The position numbers and the translations under genes were made by a program. DNA of 64,000 bases, from assembly GCA_002722295.1 (NCBI GenBank), contig PBLF01000004.1, positions 84,965 through 148,964 on the forward strand, given 5' to 3'. The stretch comes from Stappia sp. Its GTDB lineage: Bacteria; Pseudomonadota; Alphaproteobacteria; Rhizobiales; Stappiaceae. Shown here in pieces: positions 63,992 to 64,000 of this stretch (position 1 is its first letter; the number at the start of each line of letters is the position of its first letter). The notes under the pieces are model-generated. The model saw only the letters and a list, made by a program, of their open reading frames with translations. It did not search any database and had not been told where the DNA came from.

Positions 63992-64000
63992 GCGGCGCGC

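Overview
The window comes from a high-GC (roughly two thirds G+C) alphaproteobacterium, most likely of the Hyphomicrobiales. The evidence is an FlbD-type flagellar regulator behind fliF-fliG-fliH-fliN (the Caulobacter order), a SciP-type CtrA inhibitor, CtrA-box-like TTAA-N7-TTAA sites, and an alphaproteobacterial C-P lyase operon with the hexapeptide-transferase and DUF1045 genes. Nearly all sequence is ordinary chromosomal coding DNA. I see no tRNA, rRNA, CRISPR array, insertion sequence or prophage.

Layout. 1-6.4 kb: a truncated NUDIX gene, a possible 37-residue small protein, a metallophosphoesterase, a membrane-anchored protein of unknown function with a CtrA-like site, a YbaK-type deacylase, a GNAT protein, agmatine deiminase and two unknown proteins. 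6.5-18.2 kb: a flagellar block on the minus strand: fliK and flgD behind a good sigma-54 promoter match, then sciP, then fliF-fliG-fliH-fliN-flbD-flhA. 18.7-31.2 kb: mnmA with a phospholipid-type methyltransferase, a phytase-like secreted esterase, a methyltransferase/PF10118 pair divergent from phoX, a GNAT protein, an Inh-type lipoprotein, an AraC regulator, a MOSC protein and a PLOD-like glycosyltransferase.

31.2-41.2 kb: one minus-strand operon. A FadR-type regulator is followed by two ABC ATPases, a binding protein, a GT25 glycosyltransferase, two permeases, gamma-glutamyltransferase and a DUF1028 protein. It reads as uptake and breakdown of gamma-glutamyl compounds or peptides, with an unexpected glycosyltransferase inside. 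Two similar 17-bp sites upstream, one a perfect palindrome, are candidate regulator operators. 41.3-44.7 kb: a GGDEF-EAL protein with a small exported partner, and an FkbM methyltransferase.

45.0-59.2 kb: phosphonate use. phnGHIJKL plus a hexapeptide transferase, then phnC-D-E1-E2-DUF1045-phnM-phnN, with divergent phnF and an FMN reductase. No phnP is present here; the DUF1045 2H-phosphoesterase-like protein could fill that step. 59.2-64 kb: an M20 deacetylase and a DoeA/EutD-like hydrolase divergent from an AsnC/Lrp regulator and an aldehyde dehydrogenase. This resembles ectoine degradation, but with an ArgE-type deacetylase where DoeB/EutE would be expected.
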